A stretch of DNA of 64,000 nt from an uncultured Pseudomonadota bacterium (GCA_913058255.1 CAJXQU010000009.1:1-64000); one strand, 5' to 3'; positions 1 through 9,443 are shown, numbered from the stretch's first letter. The notes: generated by a model from the sequence alone, not told the origin. Made by a program: numbers and translations.

Positions 1-47
1 GAGATTTCTGCCTGTCTCGTGGGCTCGGAGATGTGTATAAGAGACAG
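1..47 (+). other. Illumina/Nextera adapter contamination (P7 tail, i7 index TTCTGCCT, Read-2 transposase adapter with mosaic end)
   Basis: 1-5 gagat = end of P7; 6-13 ttctgcct; 14-47 GTCTCGTGGGCTCGGAGATGTGTATAAGAGACAG, an exact match to the 34-nt Nextera transposase adapter recalled from memory. Confidence 0.97.
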
Positions 48-503
48 GTCGTATATATAGCCCCATTAGTTGTGATCTCTATACTTATATATTATTTTAT
101 TGATCTTAAACAAAGATGCATGTACCAAGCAGATTTAAGGAATCATGTTCAACATATCGTGCAGAATAGTCAGCAAGATACACTACTACGGTTAGCAGAA
201 GTAACGCCGTTCGTTTGGGAAAAAGTAAAAATATTTAATAATTTTAAGCCTGAGCGTAAATCTAAAAGCTGCCCTTTTGGATGGGACTGGTCATCGGTGG
301 AACGTGAGTCAATTATTTCATCTGGTCAGTTAACGGTATTGATTTTTGTGAATAAGGGAAAGCTTTCAAATTATATTGAGCTTAAAAGTGATCATGTCAG
401 ATTTAACGCGATTGATGAAAGCCTTTCTCCTGATTCGGCAATCTTTGTTGTAAATAAAAGCAGTCATGCCAATGGTGCACCGACACTTTTACTTGTTCAA
501 TAA
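48..503 (+). CDS. 5'-truncated small membrane-anchored protein (N-terminal TM helix), unknown function
   Basis: ORF 33..503; residues MYKRQ come from adapter, genuine sequence begins VVYIAPLVVISILIYYF. Confidence 0.6.
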   Translation, partial: VVYIAPLVVISILIYYFIDLKQRCMYQADLRNHVQHIVQNSQQDTLLRLAEVTPFVWEKVKIFNNFKPERKSKSCPFGWDWSSVERESIISSGQLTVLIFVNKGKLSNYIELKSDHVRFNAIDESLSPDSAIFVVNKSSHANGAPTLLLVQ

Positions 504-567
504 TGTAGTTGTGATAGGTTTATATATTTTTTGGGAAATACCGAATAGAGATACTCATCTCAAATGT

Positions 568-2718
568 TTAAAGATCTGAATCTATCTCAAGCCAAGGCCA
601 CTTTGGTTTAGATAGTATTGAATTGATGGTTTGTAAGTCGACAGGTTTTAAAAAGTTAGATCCTTGTAAATAGTCAGCGTTTAGCTCCCTTATAGAATGA
701 ATCCTAACATCAGTATCTATGCGGGAGATAACTACTGGTATATTCTGTGTATGAATAAACTCGATCATTGATTTAAAGGTGGTGTATTGTTCTGAATTAT
801 CGGGTTTAACTGGATTTTTCAATATAATCATATCAGAATCAGTTCTTTTTATGTTATTACTAATGAACTTTCCTAGTTCATGAAACTCTATGCATATACT
901 AATATTGTTAATACTACAATATTGTTGAAGTAGAGTAGATTGCTCTTTTGGTAAAGTTCTACTTTCTTCATCAGTTAGAAGTAAATAATATGTAATATTA
1001 GACTCAGTTTTTTTAAATAATAGCTCTTCAAGTTGTTCAAAGAAAGTTTTTTTCAAATTAGGAGTATCGAAAAAATCAATAATAAGATACAGAGGGGAAG
1101 CAGAAAGCGCGCGCGATTTCCAATTGATAATTTGTTCACATAAAAGGTTGAGTAAGTGCTGATTTAATTTATCGGCGAGACGTTTTTCAATGTCTGTGGG
1201 TAGGTGGCTTTTGAGAATTACTTGGCCCTTACGAGGATGGTCCCAAACAAGACTCGCTTCAAGTCCAGCTATAATATCATCCTTTGCTGATATTATAGGT
1301 TGGTATAATATAGTTATATTATTTTGTTTAATAGCATTGCTTATATCAGCATCTATGCGATTTAATACGGAAATTTTCGAGTTCAGACGTTCATCAAATA
1401 TTTCATGACACCCCCCGCCTATTACCTTTGCTCTAATGAGGGCTGTATTAGCATCTCTAATTATATGGTTATGATTATCATAATGTGGGGAATTAGTAAC
1501 GATTCCAATACTTACAGTAATGAAAAGATTAGAACCTTTAACAATAATTGGGCAGGATAGTTTGTCATGAATACGTTGAGTTAAATTTGAAATATTGTTT
1601 ATGGATTCAATATTTTCACTGAGTATTGCAAATTTGTCATCATTGATAATACAAAGCGTGTCTAGAGGTTGTGTGATTTCTGATAAAAGTTTGATTATCT
1701 GAGAGCGAATAACTTCGCGCTCGTTCTCACTGAAACCACTCATGACTTTGTCTAAACGGTCTGCTTGAATTAATAACAACGCATAGTTGAAATTGCTAAC
1801 AAACCTTGACCGTGTAACGGCTAATTTGAGCCTATCTATAAGTAAATGCGAACGCACGACTTCGGAAATTCCAACGTAAAGGTTATCATTTAATGCTCGT
1901 AAATAATATTCTTTCTGGTTGGTAATATCTATCATATGACCTTGCAAGCTTAAGAGATCGCCGTTAGACGAAGAAAAATTTCCTTGACCACGTTCTAAAA
2001 TCCACTTTATTTCGCCGGTAATGGTTTTTATTCGATAGATAATTTCAAAAGGTATTCTATTATTTAATGCTAACTGGACCTCTTCCCATACTTTCACTTG
2101 ATCATCAGAGTGGATTAATGATGCAAAAGTAATCGATTTGTTGATTAACTCTTCTGCTTTGTAGCCAGTAAGTTCATAACAACCTGCAGAAATGTATTCC
2201 ATAGACCAAGCATGATCGTTGCGTCCTCTATATATAAGACCACTAAGATTATCAACTAAAGAGGATAGGCTGAGATGATTAGATTGGGATAGTTCATCTG
2301 TATATACTTCATTGCTTATATCAGAAAACGAGCCAATTATAGCAGGTTGATCTCCCATGAAATTCTTGGCATATATACTTGCCCAAAAATAATTATCATC
2401 TTTAGAAATAAAACGAGTTTTTATGTGGATTGAATCTTGTTCATTATTGACGAGGCTTATAAAGCTATGGCTACATAAATTACGATCATCAGGATGGACA
2501 AATTCTAAAACATTTTTTTCTATACTATCTTGTATTGAAAAACCAGTTAGGGTCACCCATGCGTCATTCAAAAAAGTCCAATGACCTGCATAACTAATGC
2601 TGAAAATTACCTGTTCTAAGTGTTGAACTAAATCTGATGAATGATGAATCAGTTCCTGATAAGGCTTGATTTTCTGTTCGCCTTTGTTGTGAAATGGGAG
2701 GTTGTTAAAGAACGTCAT
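568..2718 (-). CDS. Two PAS domains plus degenerate GGDEF and degenerate EAL domain protein
   Basis: PAS-like WTFLNDAWVTLTGFS and MEYISAGCYELTGY; GGDEF position reads INDDKFAIL; EAL position reads GLEASLVW; QG retained near C-terminus. Confidence 0.8.
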   Translation of the reverse strand: MTFFNNLPFHNKGEQKIKPYQELIHHSSDLVQHLEQVIFSISYAGHWTFLNDAWVTLTGFSIQDSIEKNVLEFVHPDDRNLCSHSFISLVNNEQDSIHIKTRFISKDDNYFWASIYAKNFMGDQPAIIGSFSDISNEVYTDELSQSNHLSLSSLVDNLSGLIYRGRNDHAWSMEYISAGCYELTGYKAEELINKSITFASLIHSDDQVKVWEEVQLALNNRIPFEIIYRIKTITGEIKWILERGQGNFSSSNGDLLSLQGHMIDITNQKEYYLRALNDNLYVGISEVVRSHLLIDRLKLAVTRSRFVSNFNYALLLIQADRLDKVMSGFSENEREVIRSQIIKLLSEITQPLDTLCIINDDKFAILSENIESINNISNLTQRIHDKLSCPIIVKGSNLFITVSIGIVTNSPHYDNHNHIIRDANTALIRAKVIGGGCHEIFDERLNSKISVLNRIDADISNAIKQNNITILYQPIISAKDDIIAGLEASLVWDHPRKGQVILKSHLPTDIEKRLADKLNQHLLNLLCEQIINWKSRALSASPLYLIIDFFDTPNLKKTFFEQLEELLFKKTESNITYYLLLTDEESRTLPKEQSTLLQQYCSINNISICIEFHELGKFISNNIKRTDSDMIILKNPVKPDNSEQYTTFKSMIEFIHTQNIPVVISRIDTDVRIHSIRELNADYLQGSNFLKPVDLQTINSILSKPKWPWLEIDSDL

Positions 2719-2767
2719 TTGTATAGAAGTTCTGAGTATGAAAATAATAGCATTGTCGATTATTTAT

Positions 2768-3421
2768 TTAGAAATAACCTTTATGTTCAATAGCCCAAAC
2801 AGCTGCTTCAAGTCTTGATTTAAGTTTTAGTTTTCTCAATAGGTTTTTGACATGAACTTTGACAGTTCCATCACTAATATCAAGATTCCTAGCAATCACT
2901 TTGTTGCATTGGCCTACTGCGATAAAAGATAGTATTTCAGATTCTCTATTAGTTAGAGAAGACTTGTTAACAGGTGACAGGAGCCTGTCTTCTCGGATAA
3001 TACGGGATAATATCGTAGCAAGCGTGTCATCAAGAATAATTTCGCCTTTAGCTGCTTGTCTAACCTTAGAGAGTATCTCTTCAGGTTCAGAATCCTTGAG
3101 TAAATAACCATCTGCACCTAACCGTACGGCAGTGAGAAGGTCTTTCTCCACATCTGAAACTGTTAAAAGAATAACAAGAGATTCTAGATCAGTCTCTTTT
3201 ATTTTCTTTAAGACCTCGAACCCATCCATATGCTTCATATTTAAATCGAGGAGTATTATATCTGGTTTAAGCTGAAAGGCCATTTCGATGCCTTCCTTAC
3301 CCGATGCTGACTCTCCAAGAACGTTTAAGTCATCTTGAGAGTTAACTAATTGCCCTACGCCTTTTCTAAATAATGGATGGTCATCGATAATTAATACGGA
3401 GCTTATTGTTAATGAATTCAT
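2768..3421 (-). CDS. NarL/FixJ-family response regulator
   Basis: REC domain (VLIIDDHPLFRKG, IILLDLNMKHMDG, K at VKKIKE region) and LuxR HTH (LTNRESEILSFIAVGQCNKVIARNLDISDGTVKVHVKNLLRKL); start moved to MNSLTI, preceded by GGAGAA. Confidence 0.92.
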   Translation of the reverse strand: MNSLTISSVLIIDDHPLFRKGVGQLVNSQDDLNVLGESASGKEGIEMAFQLKPDIILLDLNMKHMDGFEVLKKIKETDLESLVILLTVSDVEKDLLTAVRLGADGYLLKDSEPEEILSKVRQAAKGEIILDDTLATILSRIIREDRLLSPVNKSSLTNRESEILSFIAVGQCNKVIARNLDISDGTVKVHVKNLLRKLKLKSRLEAAVWAIEHKGYF

Positions 3422-3438
3422 TTTGAGTTCTCCACAAA

Positions 3439-4761
3439 TCAATCAGTATTTTGATTATTTGTACGGAATGATATTGAAATTATAGTTCCACCACCAGATC
3501 TCTCATCAAAGTGAATAGTTCCATTTAGTGCTAATACTCTCTCTTGCATGATAATAATGCCATGGTGGCGCTCTCGGTTATATGATTTAGGTAACCCGAT
3601 ACCATTATCTTCAATACGTACATTGATATCAGAACTACATTGTAAAGATACCTGAGCGTAAGTAGCCCGAGAATGTCTGACCACGTTTGAGAGACTCTCA
3701 CGAATAATCTGAAGAAGCTGTATTTCTTCAGATACGGTAAGAGTGTTTTCATGTAATCTGTTGTCGATATTTATAGCAATAACACTTCTGTTTGATAACT
3801 CATTGATCGAATCAATCAGTGCCTGTGTGAAATCACGTCCCCCCAAGGTTATCCTGTATGAAGACATTAGCTCGCGAAGGTGGCGATAAGCAATGCTCAA
3901 AGTTGTCCGTAAGTCTTGAGTAACATCATCAATCATTAACTCAGTAGTAGCATCTAATGAAGAAGAATTAGAAATTATATCTTGAATGCGGCTTGCCTGA
4001 ATCTTCATATATGAAAGTGACTGTGCTATTGAATCATGTAACTCGCGAGCAATTATAGAACGTTCCTCATATTGTGCATTTCTTAAGTTCAACTCTGTTA
4101 GTTCTGAAATGTAGAGGATATTTGCTATAAACTTTGAATGTAATTTGAAGGTATTTTCAAGCTTCTCCGTTACTATCATTTCAACTGGCACTCTTAATAA
4201 TAACTGCGCCTGATTTTCTATCCCTCTGAATATGGGTAAAAAAACAACATTGTATAAAGGTGAGCTGGAGTCTATAAGTTGCACTTCTCCATTTGACGGA
4301 AAAGTAGCGTCGTGTGGTGAATCTATAGGCCAAGAGAGCGAGTGACTATCAGTATTCACAAGCAACCTCATTTCAGCAGTTGTATCATCTCGAACATAGA
4401 TAGCGCTGGAGATTGCACCTGATAGTGATTCAAGATGCTCTAGGAAGAATACGTATGGCTCTAGCGAGTCAGGATTTTTATGTAGTTGAGTTAAGACATC
4501 ATGTTCACTATCAATAAGTGAAATGAGAATCTCAACCTCGTCTGTTTTATTATTACTCCAAATGTTGGAAATAAATATAAACAAACCCACAACAATAGAG
4601 GTCGCGAGAGCAAAAAATATATCAGGTGAAACTATAAAAGGTGAGTTATCATTTGTAACTACCCACCAATTTAGAGTAATTAAAAGAAAGGTAAGCAATA
4701 AACCAAACAGTATTATTTTATTATTATGAATGTCGAGATTAGAAACTCTAATTGGTCGCAT
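3439..4761 (-). CDS. NarX-like sensor histidine kinase (HisKA_3 / HATPase_c)
   Basis: Two N-terminal TM segments; ERSIIARELHDSIAQSLSYMKIQ H-box; HATPase motifs IRESLSNVVRHSRA, VRIEDNGIGLP. Confidence 0.9.
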   Translation of the reverse strand: MRPIRVSNLDIHNNKIILFGLLLTFLLITLNWWVVTNDNSPFIVSPDIFFALATSIVVGLFIFISNIWSNNKTDEVEILISLIDSEHDVLTQLHKNPDSLEPYVFFLEHLESLSGAISSAIYVRDDTTAEMRLLVNTDSHSLSWPIDSPHDATFPSNGEVQLIDSSSPLYNVVFLPIFRGIENQAQLLLRVPVEMIVTEKLENTFKLHSKFIANILYISELTELNLRNAQYEERSIIARELHDSIAQSLSYMKIQASRIQDIISNSSSLDATTELMIDDVTQDLRTTLSIAYRHLRELMSSYRITLGGRDFTQALIDSINELSNRSVIAINIDNRLHENTLTVSEEIQLLQIIRESLSNVVRHSRATYAQVSLQCSSDINVRIEDNGIGLPKSYNRERHHGIIIMQERVLALNGTIHFDERSGGGTIISISFRTNNQNTD

Positions 4762-4853
4762 TGTAATATCGCTTAAACTACTAATTGGTTGTCTGTAAGC
4801 TTTTAAAGTTTATTTTGAAGAGCATTATTTTTTCTACAGTTTTATGTGTGCAG

Positions 4854-5067
4854 TTGTATGCATCGTATACGTAAAATATATTTATTCAACTCGAGAGCAC
4901 GTAACTACTACTTTTGGCGTACCAAAGATAGGGGATTGATTAGGGTATGTTGTATCTATGAAAATAGCACTGTAGTTGAAGTAGACTACTTCCTTACTTT
5001 TAATATTTGTTGTTTTCATTTGATATTTATCCTCACTGCGGGCATTTTGCACGTGAGGATTTTTTTT
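4854..5067 (+). ncRNA. Candidate orphan small transcript (putative sigma70 promoter to Rho-independent terminator)
   Basis: TTGTAT (4854-4859), 17 bp, TATATT (4877-4882); hairpin GAAGTAG-A-CTACTTC 4978-4992; terminator ATCCTCAC...GTGAGGATTTTTTTT 5029-5067; no convincing CDS between. Confidence 0.3.
5029..5067 (+). terminator. Rho-independent terminator-like hairpin
   Basis: ATCCTCAC / GTGAGGAT stem followed by an 8-T run. Confidence 0.6.
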
Positions 5068-5180
5068 AACTCAATAGTGTACCTTAAGTTTGATAATAGT
5101 GACTCGAACGACGTACCTACTAAGGGGTACCACTTCAAAGCAATTGATGTTTTTACACAGATAACTTCAAATACGTTTGT

Positions 5181-5234
5181 GTTAATTAACAACAATAAAT
5201 TGTATATATTGTTGTTAATTAACAACAATAAATT
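5181..5234. repeat. Two 21-bp direct repeats gttaattaacaacaataaatt, 33 bp apart, each with palindromic gttaattaac
   Basis: Copies at 5181-5201 and 5214-5234, just upstream of the porin start codon at 5288. Confidence 0.85.
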
Positions 5235-5287
5235 AAAATTCTAGAAGTAAAATCAATTAAAACAATCCCGTCATATGGAGGGGAATT

Positions 5288-6031
5288 ATGAATAAAATCT
5301 CAAAACTAGTGACAGCACTTACGTTACTCTCAAGTTCTTACGGGGTTTCTGCTGAAGGTAATGCATTTGATGTAGAGAATTTTTCTGCAACACTAACCTT
5401 TACTACCGATTATACGTTCCGTGGAACTACATTCAGTGATGGCGACCCAGCTATTCAAGGTAGCTTTGATTGGGGGTCAGGTCCTTGGTTTGCTGGTGCT
5501 TGGGCTACAAGTCTAATTCCACAAGCAGCTAATGGCGTTGGCGGCACGATGGAGATTGACTATTATTTTGGTTGGGCTGATGCCTTTGGTGGTGTCGATT
5601 TTATGGTTATGCCATTATTTTATACCTTCCCGGGGCAGAATGATGCCGGTCGTGATGATTTCACCTTCGAATTATGGACCAGCGCCGGTTACGGCTTCGC
5701 TAATGCGCCTGGCTCTCCTTATGTGAATTTTGAATTTAACTGGTCTCCAGAATACTTTGAAAATGGTGATGATTCTTTGTATTACAGACTTTCTGCAGCA
5801 TTTACATTACCTCAGGGTTTCGGTATTGATGCTGGCTACGGTTACACAGACATAGGTGATAAGAATGACTTTTTTGCTGATGATTATGGGCATTGGGACC
5901 TTGGTGTGACGAAGTCAGTACTCGGTTTTGATTTTGACCTACGTTACCATGACAACGCAGATGTGGATAAGATCGGAAAAGGTTTTGCCATCGACAGTGA
6001 TTTTGTTTTCAGCGTATCTAGAAGTTTCTAA
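5288..6031 (+). CDS. TorF-family (TIGR02001-like) putative porin
   Basis: Signal peptide; NFSATLTFTTDYTFRGTTFSDGDPAIQGSFDW...; C-terminal aromatic (F); RBS-like AGGGGA upstream. Confidence 0.85.
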   Translation: MNKISKLVTALTLLSSSYGVSAEGNAFDVENFSATLTFTTDYTFRGTTFSDGDPAIQGSFDWGSGPWFAGAWATSLIPQAANGVGGTMEIDYYFGWADAFGGVDFMVMPLFYTFPGQNDAGRDDFTFELWTSAGYGFANAPGSPYVNFEFNWSPEYFENGDDSLYYRLSAAFTLPQGFGIDAGYGYTDIGDKNDFFADDYGHWDLGVTKSVLGFDFDLRYHDNADVDKIGKGFAIDSDFVFSVSRSF

Positions 6032-6111
6032 AACTATAGACTCGAAATTATTTAATTCTTCTTTCTTCCAAGAAGTTTTTAATTAGTTTAGAGTTTATAT
6101 TTAGAGAGTTG

Positions 6112-6139
6112 ATAGTGATCCGAAAGGATCACTATTTTT
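6112..6139 (+). terminator. Rho-independent terminator after porin gene
   Basis: ATAGTGATCC GAAA GGATCACTAT TTTT. Confidence 0.85.
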
Positions 6140-6789
6140 CACTTAAAGACTTAATTTAACCTAGATCTAGAAACATACTTCTAATCTTCTAGTTGCACAT
6201 ATCCTTTCATTAGTTCGCTATATCTTCTTATCTCTAAAGAGGTGCAGCAAATGTGACATTGATTCCAGTTGTCATTCGGAAGTACCCTTGCAATAGATAC
6301 AGAATTTGCCATTCCTATTTTTACTTTTGCGGAATAATAAATTGTTATTAATATCTTTGTTTGAGATTGGAAGTGAGTGTTGGTTTAAGTATTAAGCCAG
6401 AACCCATATCGCCGATGACGGATGTCCGCTGATCTTCGAAGGCTGGAGAAGCAAAGAGTTGAGACTAGGGGTTTAACTTGCCTCGTTATATTTTGACGGT
6501 AAATAGGTGTGCAACAGACCAGATCTAACAGCAGCCTTTAAAGTTCGACACCATTTTCAGGGAACAATTCGACGATGAGTTATATTGAAGATACTATCGA
6601 AGACTGCTGAAAAAATGCTTCAGCAGGAATTTTTAGAAGGTATCATCTGTGACGTGGCTTCTTATCTGCAAAAGGACGATCGAACTTAGGGTTTATTGTA
6701 GAAACTGAAAATTTTGAATCAATCCACAATCATTCAACATATGTGATGATTTATCAGATGGATTAATAGTACACCATAACTAGGAGCTC

Positions 6790-7506
6790 TTGATGAGTAA
6801 GATGATTTCTGTAATTACAATCGATCTTGATGATACGCTCTGGAATAATAAGCCAACACTAGATTACGCCGAAGGTGTCTTACACGATTGGTTGAAAGAA
6901 TATGTTCCATTACTTGCAGCAAAGTATTCTATTGAAGATATGAAAAAGCATCGTGGTGAAATCTCAAAGGTAGAACAAAAGCTAAGTCATGATATGACCC
7001 TGCTACGGCGAGAGTCTTTATGTCGTCTCTCGAATAGAATGGGTTATTCTGAGCAACTAATAGATCAGGCTATGGAAGTTTTCCTTGTCGCCAGAAATAA
7101 TGTGACGCTATACGATGATGTCATACCTTTTCTTGAATCGTGCCGGGCGAAAAACTATCAAATAGTTGCTCTTAGTAATGGTAATTCAGATGTGCATGCG
7201 ATTGGAATTGGACAGTATTTTTCGATGACTCTTTCTCCCAGTGACGTAGGGACTTCAAAACCAGATCCGGCGATGTTTCATTTTGTATTTGAGCAGATGA
7301 ATATAAAACCTGATGCTGTTTTACATATTGGAGATGAACCAAAGACTGATATTCTTGGGGCTGCTTCTGCAGGTGTTCCATGTGTGTGGATTAATCGGAA
7401 TAATATGAAACTTCCGGAAGGTATTCCAGCTCCTGAAATTGAAATAACATCATTAGCGGAGCTCATACCTTTAAGTGAAACGCTTCAGAATTATGTTCTT
7501 AACTAA
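6790..7506 (+). CDS. HAD-superfamily (HAD-IA, YigB/YjjG-like) hydrolase
   Basis: ITIDLDDTLW, VALSNGN, SKPDPAMF, HIGDEPKTDILGA motifs. Confidence 0.88.
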   Translation: MMSKMISVITIDLDDTLWNNKPTLDYAEGVLHDWLKEYVPLLAAKYSIEDMKKHRGEISKVEQKLSHDMTLLRRESLCRLSNRMGYSEQLIDQAMEVFLVARNNVTLYDDVIPFLESCRAKNYQIVALSNGNSDVHAIGIGQYFSMTLSPSDVGTSKPDPAMFHFVFEQMNIKPDAVLHIGDEPKTDILGAASAGVPCVWINRNNMKLPEGIPAPEIEITSLAELIPLSETLQNYVLN

Positions 7507-7682
7507 AGATGAAACGGTCTCAGATTACAATAAAATTTACTACTTTCCTGTCCTTATCTGAAGTCGCTCTATTTCATGGATAATTAATTACACCTAATGA
7601 ATATTTTCCAAATGGAGAAGTATAAGTTTCATAGAGAGGTTTCATTAAGTGTTCATATTGGTCGCCATTTGTTTGCATTGTT

Positions 7683-8078
7683 ATGCTTTCATTAAAACGA
7701 AAGATTACACCGATCTCTGAGACAAAATTATATTTGCGGCGAGTACGGGTTTTCTTTTCCGTTATGGCAGGGCTTGTTTCTTTTGGCTTTATGTCGATAT
7801 CGGGCATCATCAGTGACAACATTATCAGAATTATTGCCGTGATGATCAGTCTGGTTATTGCATTTGTCGTTTATTCATTACTAAGAATTCAGTATCAACA
7901 TCGCCAATCATTATCAAATGCAGATAGGCTTGAAACTGTGCTCAAAAACTTGCCTGGTATGGCTTACCGTTGCTTTAATCGCCGAAATTGGCCGATGGAG
8001 TTTGTCAGCGAAGGATGCTTTTCGCTCTGTGGTTATGAGCGTTGTGATCTTGAAGAGCAACGTGTAATGGTCAAGTAA
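7683..8078 (+). pseudogene. PAS-domain membrane signalling protein truncated by IS3-family insertion
   Basis: Two TM segments then PAS LKNLPGMAYRCFNRRNWPMEFVSEGCFSLCGY; ORF ends inside the IS terminal repeat. Confidence 0.8.
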
Positions 8079-8091
8079 TCTTGAACGAACT

Positions 8092-8971
8092 TTAAGCCAC
8101 TTTTTTCATTTCTGCTGTTCTTTGTGCTGGCGTGATATACCCCAATGAAGAATGTAGTCGTTTATAGTTGTAAAAATAGATATAACTCTCAACTGTAGTG
8201 ACAGCAGCCTGATGATTGATAAAACTTAATAGATTTAATCGTTCTGTTTTTAAACTCCTGAAGAATCGCTCCATCACACTATTATACCCCAAGGGCAGGC
8301 TTCGCGCTCCCAACAGTTCCCTCGACGACTCATACTTTGCGTGATGCTGAGCTTACTTAAATACTCAACAAATACGTTCGCTGAATACTGTACTCCTTGA
8401 TCGGAGTGAAAAAGCAATTGGCTCGCGTCGGGTCGTTGCCTGCGAATAGCATGGCGTAATGCTTTTTTTGCTAATTCTGCATTGGGATGTTTTGACATCG
8501 CCCAACTCACAATTTCCTTTGAACCTAAATCAAGCACACAGGCCAAATAACTCCAGCCTTGATGAGTGCGGATATAGGTGATGTCACCCACCCAGTGGGT
8601 GTTAATTGTTTCAGGGTAGAACTGACGACGAAGAATATTATCTGCTTTGATATGAGATTTACCTGTGTTTGGATAGTAATGCTTTTTTCGAGGCGTGATG
8701 GCGAACACATTGGCTTTTCTCATCAAGCTTGCGGTTCGATAGACGCCAAGAGAAAAACCTTTATTTAATAACGACGATGCATGCCTCGTTTGCCGTATGA
8801 ATAGTTTGTTTCAACAGCAATCATTTTGATTGATTCCACCATGATACGTTCTTCATGATGAGTGGATTTTTGACGACATTGGTAATAATAAGTGCTGGTA
8901 CTTACCTTAAAAACGCGACAAAGTTCGTGAGTCGTATAATCAGGGTTGGCTTTTTTCATCTCACTCATCAA
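8092..8971 (-). pseudogene. IS3-family transposase OrfB, disrupted by a 1-nt frameshift and a 23-bp insertion
   Basis: ORFs 8765..8971, 8274..8726 and 8092..8313 are consecutive OrfB pieces (DITYIRTHQGWSYLACVLDLGSKEIVSWAM, FHSDQGVQYSANVF, VMERFFRSLKTERLN). Confidence 0.9.
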
Positions 8972-9279
8972 CTTAGACTGTTGTTGTCTCGAATGAAAAA
9001 AGCTGCCGCCTTTTTTAGTATTTCATTATCCCGTTTAGCACGCCAAAGTTGTTTTTCTAACGCTTGGATCTTCTGTTGCTCGGCTGTGAGTGCCTTTTTC
9101 CCTTGAGGTGTTTGTCCGTTTATTTCAGCAAGGTATTGTCGTTTCCAGCGTGATACAGCCGTTGCCCCGGCCCCCGATATTTCTCTTATCTGGCGATTAC
9201 TATAGCCTTCGTTGACCATCAGTTTGGCATATTCTAATTTCTGCTCAACTGAAAAATTGATTCGTTGTTTTCGGTTCAT
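8968..9279 (-). CDS. IS3-family transposase OrfA
   Basis: HTH MNRKQRINFSVEQKLEYAKLMVNEGYSNRQIREISGAGATAVSRWKRQY and leucine-zipper-like tail. Confidence 0.9.
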   Translation of the reverse strand: MNRKQRINFSVEQKLEYAKLMVNEGYSNRQIREISGAGATAVSRWKRQYLAEINGQTPQGKKALTAEQQKIQALEKQLWRAKRDNEILKKAAAFFIRDNNSLS

Positions 9280-9443
9280 TTATAGCTCCTCTTTATACTT
9301 CAAAAGTATAGGCTATAAATTCATTCAACTTTATTAGACCATTACAAATCAAAGAGCTGGCTCCGAACGAAGCAGAGAAAAAGTTCTGGGTTGGCTCTTG
9401 AGCTGCGGCCAAAATTACTTTACCACTACAAGCACTTAAAAAG

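Larger units (their letters stand above)
8063..9346 (-). mobile_element. IS3-family insertion sequence, inactivated
   Basis: Imperfect terminal inverted repeats tgtaatggtcaagtaatcttgaacgaa / tgtaatggtctaataaagttgaatgaa; orfA plus fragmented orfB. Confidence 0.88.

Noticed and set aside
1190-1408. Plus-strand ORF within 568..2718
   Set aside because: Antisense to a clearly coding PAS/GGDEF/EAL gene with no domain or RBS support
4846-5244. 132-aa plus-strand ORF
   Set aside because: AT-rich, spans a terminator hairpin and the direct repeats; composition not protein-like
6140-6780. Possible decayed gene between the porin and HAD genes
   Set aside because: Scattered codon-like stretches but no family could be recognised in any frame
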